From contig JBFIEE010000011.1 in the NCBI GenBank assembly GCA_041603535.1, positions 1 through 64,000 on the forward strand: DNA of 64,000 nt, in the 5' to 3' direction. Below the pieces are notes generated by a model. That model was not told the origin of the DNA, ran no database searches, and saw only the letters and a program-made list of their open reading frames with translations. Below are positions 61,742 to 64,000 of the stretch, in pieces (positions within the stretch are counted from its first letter, which is position 1; every line of letters begins with the position of its first letter). Both the position numbers and the translations under genes were made by a program. This DNA is from HB2-32-21 sp041603535. Its GTDB lineage: Bacteria; Pseudomonadota; Gammaproteobacteria; Pseudomonadales; Porticoccaceae.

Positions 61742-62593
61742 TTAGCCATCTGCTTCCCGCAGACGTTCCTGGCGTTCCTGTTCTTCGGCAAAAGCGGCTT
61801 TGATTTCTTCCAGCACAGCATCAATATCTGCAGCTTCCTCGCTTTCCGCAAAGTATCCCGTCAGTGCAACCTCGGCGTGTAATTCACCGTTTTCGAACAG
61901 CGCCCATATTTCTTTGGCGTACTGGGTGTCCAATAATTCAGGAGCGTATTGACCGTAGTAGCTGGTCATATTATTAACGTCCCTCGCCAGCATCCGCTGC
62001 GCATTGTTGTTCGCTGCCGCATCCACGGCCTGGGGTAGATCGATAATTACCGGGCCATAGGCATCGACCAGAACATTGAATTCCGAAAGGTCGCCGTGCA
62101 CCAGCCCGACGCTGAGCATAATGGTGACGTAGCGCATAACCGTTGCATGGTCTTCGAGGGCCTGCTCCGGGGATAGGGACACATCATTTAGGCGTGGCGC
62201 CACCAGGCCGTTATCGTCGGTAACCAATTCCATGAGCAGGACGCCGTCGAAGCAGCCATAGGGCTGGGGAACACGTACGCCGGCTTTGGCCAGACGATAC
62301 AGCGCGTCTACCTCGGCATTCTGCCAGGTTTCTTCCTGTTGTTTCCGGCCAAATCTGGAGCCTTTTTCCATGGCGCGGGCGCGACGGCTGTTCCGCACCT
62401 TGCGACCTTCCTGGTATTGTACGGCCTGCTTGAAACCGCGTTTATTGGCCTCCTTATAAACCTTGGCGCAGCGTATCTCGTTCCCGCAACGCACAATATA
62501 GACGGCGGCTTCCTTACCGCTCATCAGCGGACGGATGACTTCGTCTATGATGCCATCATCAATCAATGGCTGGATTTGCCTGGGGATTTTCAT
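61742..62593 (-). CDS. RIO1-like serine kinase (PA4780/YegI-like)
   Basis: An atypical bacterial protein kinase of 283 residues with the RIO fold. GKEAAVYIV at 26-34 is the glycine-poor nucleotide loop, Lys44 in RCAKVYKE the ATP lysine, catalytic Asp168 in LVHGDLSEFNVLV with Asn173, and metal-binding Asp185 in IIDLPQAVD. The family resembles RioK/PA4780 proteins of pseudomonads. An acidic helical C-terminus (EEIKAAFAEEQERQERLREA) follows. No substrate is known. Between ybiT and tatC on the same strand. Confidence 0.92.
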   Translation of the reverse strand: MKIPRQIQPLIDDGIIDEVIRPLMSGKEAAVYIVRCGNEIRCAKVYKEANKRGFKQAVQYQEGRKVRNSRRARAMEKGSRFGRKQQEETWQNAEVDALYRLAKAGVRVPQPYGCFDGVLLMELVTDDNGLVAPRLNDVSLSPEQALEDHATVMRYVTIMLSVGLVHGDLSEFNVLVDAYGPVIIDLPQAVDAAANNNAQRMLARDVNNMTSYYGQYAPELLDTQYAKEIWALFENGELHAEVALTGYFAESEEAADIDAVLEEIKAAFAEEQERQERLREADG

Positions 62594-62693
62594 GCGTGCC
62601 TGATGCCCTGGTTATTCGGGGTATGGAACACGTCTGGCTAGACGTTTCGAAGTACGTGCGGAAAAGGTTCGATTATCGATAGCAGAGCAGCCC

Positions 62694-63593
62694 TCAACCC
62701 GGTTTGTCGCCGGTGGCGCCTTTTCCAGCAGGAAGGCTACCAATCTGATCACCAGGAGCATTGTCGAGGTCGTCATCTGGGCCATCATCTGAGCCGTGAT
62801 CGGAGTGGCTGGTTTCGTTATCTGGCTGGGACGCAAGATCTGGGCTGGTCCTGTGAATCAGGCGGCCAAAAAACACACCGACTTCAAACAGAAGCCACAT
62901 GGGGATGGCTAGCAAGGCCTGAGATATAACATCCGGTGGTGTTAGCAGCATGCCGATAACGAAACACGCGACGACTACATAGGGTCTTTTAGCGGCCAGG
63001 CTTTGCGGGCTGACAGCACCGGTCCAGATTAACAGGATGGTGGCGATGGGTATTTCAAAGGCCACACCAAAAGCAAAAAACAGCTTCAGCACGAAATCAA
63101 GATAACGGGATATGTCGGTCATCACCATCACGTTTTCAGGGCCGACGCTGGTAAAAAACCCGAACACCAGCGGGAATACAACGTAGTAGGCAAAGGCCAT
63201 CCCGCCGTAAAACAGCAGGATACTGGAGGCGAACAGAGGCACCATAATCCGGCGTTCTTTTTTATAAAGGCCGGGGGCGATAAACGCCCACGCCTGATAA
63301 AGGATAAACGGCATTGCGGCGAAAATGGCCAGCACGATTGTTAGTTTGAAGGGGGTTAGAAACGGAGACGCCACGTCGGTAGCTATCATGGAACTTGACT
63401 GCGGCAAGTAGACCCGCAGGGGTTCTGATACGAACGTATAGATTTCGTTGGCAAACGGAAACATGCCGATAAACAAAATCACCGTGATGATGAGGATGCG
63501 CATGAGTCGGTCACGCAATTCCACGAGGTGCTCGACCATGGTCTGGGTTTTGTCGCTAACGTGAGGCTCCTGGCTGGGCGTTTCGAAGGGCAT
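62694..63593 (-). CDS. tatC: Twin-arginine translocase subunit TatC
   Basis: Multi-spanning receptor for twin-arginine signal peptides. Contains TMVEHLVELRDRLMRILIIT with the conserved Glu, YLPQSSSMIATDVASPFLTPFK, FILYQAWAFIAPGLYKKERR and the last helices with LLTPPDVISQALLAIPMWLLFEVGVFFGR. The family ends shortly after this; here residues about 250-299 form an acidic Asp/Ser/Gly-rich tail (SHSDHGSDDGPDDDLDN). Starts five bases from the stop of tatB, so it is co-translated with it. Confidence 0.94.
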   Translation of the reverse strand: MPFETPSQEPHVSDKTQTMVEHLVELRDRLMRILIITVILFIGMFPFANEIYTFVSEPLRVYLPQSSSMIATDVASPFLTPFKLTIVLAIFAAMPFILYQAWAFIAPGLYKKERRIMVPLFASSILLFYGGMAFAYYVVFPLVFGFFTSVGPENVMVMTDISRYLDFVLKLFFAFGVAFEIPIATILLIWTGAVSPQSLAAKRPYVVVACFVIGMLLTPPDVISQALLAIPMWLLFEVGVFFGRLIHRTSPDLASQPDNETSHSDHGSDDGPDDDLDNAPGDQIGSLPAGKGATGDKPG

Positions 63594-63598
63594 TGGGA

Positions 63599-64000
63599 TC
63601 AGGGTTTACCCGACTCTCCTGACTTGATGGCAGGCCTCGCGGCTGGATCTGTTACAACTGTTTTCGGTGCTACTGTCGCCTCAGTTGCGGCTGTCATAGT
63701 GATTGTTGCGGGTGTCATAGTGGTTGTGCCTGCCGCATTCGCGTCATGGGCGGTTGTCGGTGCGGCATTTGGTGTTTGTGTCGGCGGTGTATTCACGGAT
63801 ACCGCGCCGCCGTCAGTGTTGATACTGGCCGCTTCGCCAAATTCCTGGTCGAAATCGTCAAAGGCCTGAAGCATTTCGGCCTCGTTGTGGGCTGGGGTAG
63901 GGGCGGGGGACCGGGGTGCAGAGGACAGAGCGCTTTCAAGTTGTTTACGCTCTTTGTCAAGCTGACTCAGCAGTGCTTCGTTATGGAGGTCGCGGCGAAT
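63599..64000 (-). CDS. tatB: Twin-arginine translocase subunit TatB, 3' part (5' end outside the window)
   Basis: The C-terminal portion of TatB, open to the window edge. The stretch IRRDLHNEALLSQLDKERKL matches the TatB amphipathic/charged region (RRDLHNQ...), so the membrane helix lies beyond 64000. The tail is a Thr/Ala/Pro-rich, poorly conserved region that includes a 21-bp tandem duplication (63685-63705 and 63706-63726), adding seven residues of the type T-M-T-x-A-T. TatA and the upstream neighbours are not visible. Confidence 0.85.
   Translation of the reverse strand: MRRDLHNEALLSQLDKERKQLESALSSAPRSPAPTPAHNEAEMLQAFDDFDQEFGEAASINTDGGAVSVNTPPTQTPNAAPTTAHDANAAGTTTMTPATITMTAATEATVAPKTVVTDPAARPAIKSGESGKP

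Overview
The window is a chromosomal stretch of a Gram-negative gammaproteobacterium. The evidence is core gene order: comEC-exbB-exbD-msbA-lpxK-kdsB-LMW phosphatase-murB combines the Pseudomonas and enterobacterial arrangements, and uvrY-uvrC-pgsA-tRNA-Cys-tRNA-Leu and tatB-tatC follow. Lipid A, Kdo, type IV pilus and Tat genes confirm a diderm. The many SDR, acyl-CoA, thioesterase and Baeyer-Villiger enzymes, moderate GC and FAD-fused SelD would suit a marine heterotroph of the Cellvibrionales type; that placement is inference.

Region by region. 1-9.2 kb: aconitase (5' truncated by the window), class II fumarase, ferritin, a cytochrome c with an FNR-like box upstream, a SulP anion transporter and Rep helicase. 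9.5-14.9 kb: hotdog thioesterase, thiolase, acetoacetyl-CoA synthetase and an amidase. 15.2-23 kb: a small flagellar-like protein, HopJ-family protein, lone PilU, zinc alcohol dehydrogenase, luciferase-like oxidoreductase, CinA-type amidase, an SDR, RlmJ and RluA. 23-26.9 kb: an AT-richer island with a broken LuxR-like remnant and a large acidic cadherin-like protein. 26.9-33 kb: orphan PrpD, then the 2-selenouridine tRNA locus (SelU and an FAD-dehydrogenase/SelD fusion), with an RsuA-type pseudouridine synthase overlapping selD tail to tail. 33-45.3 kb: an accessory catabolic region of mixed strands (three SDRs, dienoyl-CoA isomerase-like crotonase, two thioesterase-like proteins, double CMD lipoprotein, GST, pterin dehydratase, a free-standing M41-like metalloprotease, Baeyer-Villiger monooxygenase, patatin, flavodoxin). 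45.5-58.6 kb: a dense envelope and DNA-repair block ending in two tRNAs. 58.6-60 kb: a DUF4239 membrane gene bracketed by two attC-like sites, resembling a solitary integron gene cassette. 60-64 kb: YbiT, a RIO-type kinase, TatC and partial TatB.

How genes work together: AacS and the thiolase can turn acetoacetate into acetyl-CoA; SelD supplies selenophosphate to SelU; MsbA, LpxK and KdsB build and flip lipid A-Kdo; UvrY-UvrC is the classic pair of GacA-type regulator and excision nuclease.

The most unusual signals are (1) the attC-flanked DUF4239 gene with no integrase in view, (2) a genome habit of short (9-21 bp) tandem duplications at gene ends and in intergenic spacers, at least twelve loci, some of which extend or alter proteins (FumC tail, LpxK, TatB) or duplicate a start-codon context, and (3) an orphan M41 (FtsH-protease-like) domain without its AAA+ partner. 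No CRISPR array, complete insertion sequence, prophage or replication origin was seen.
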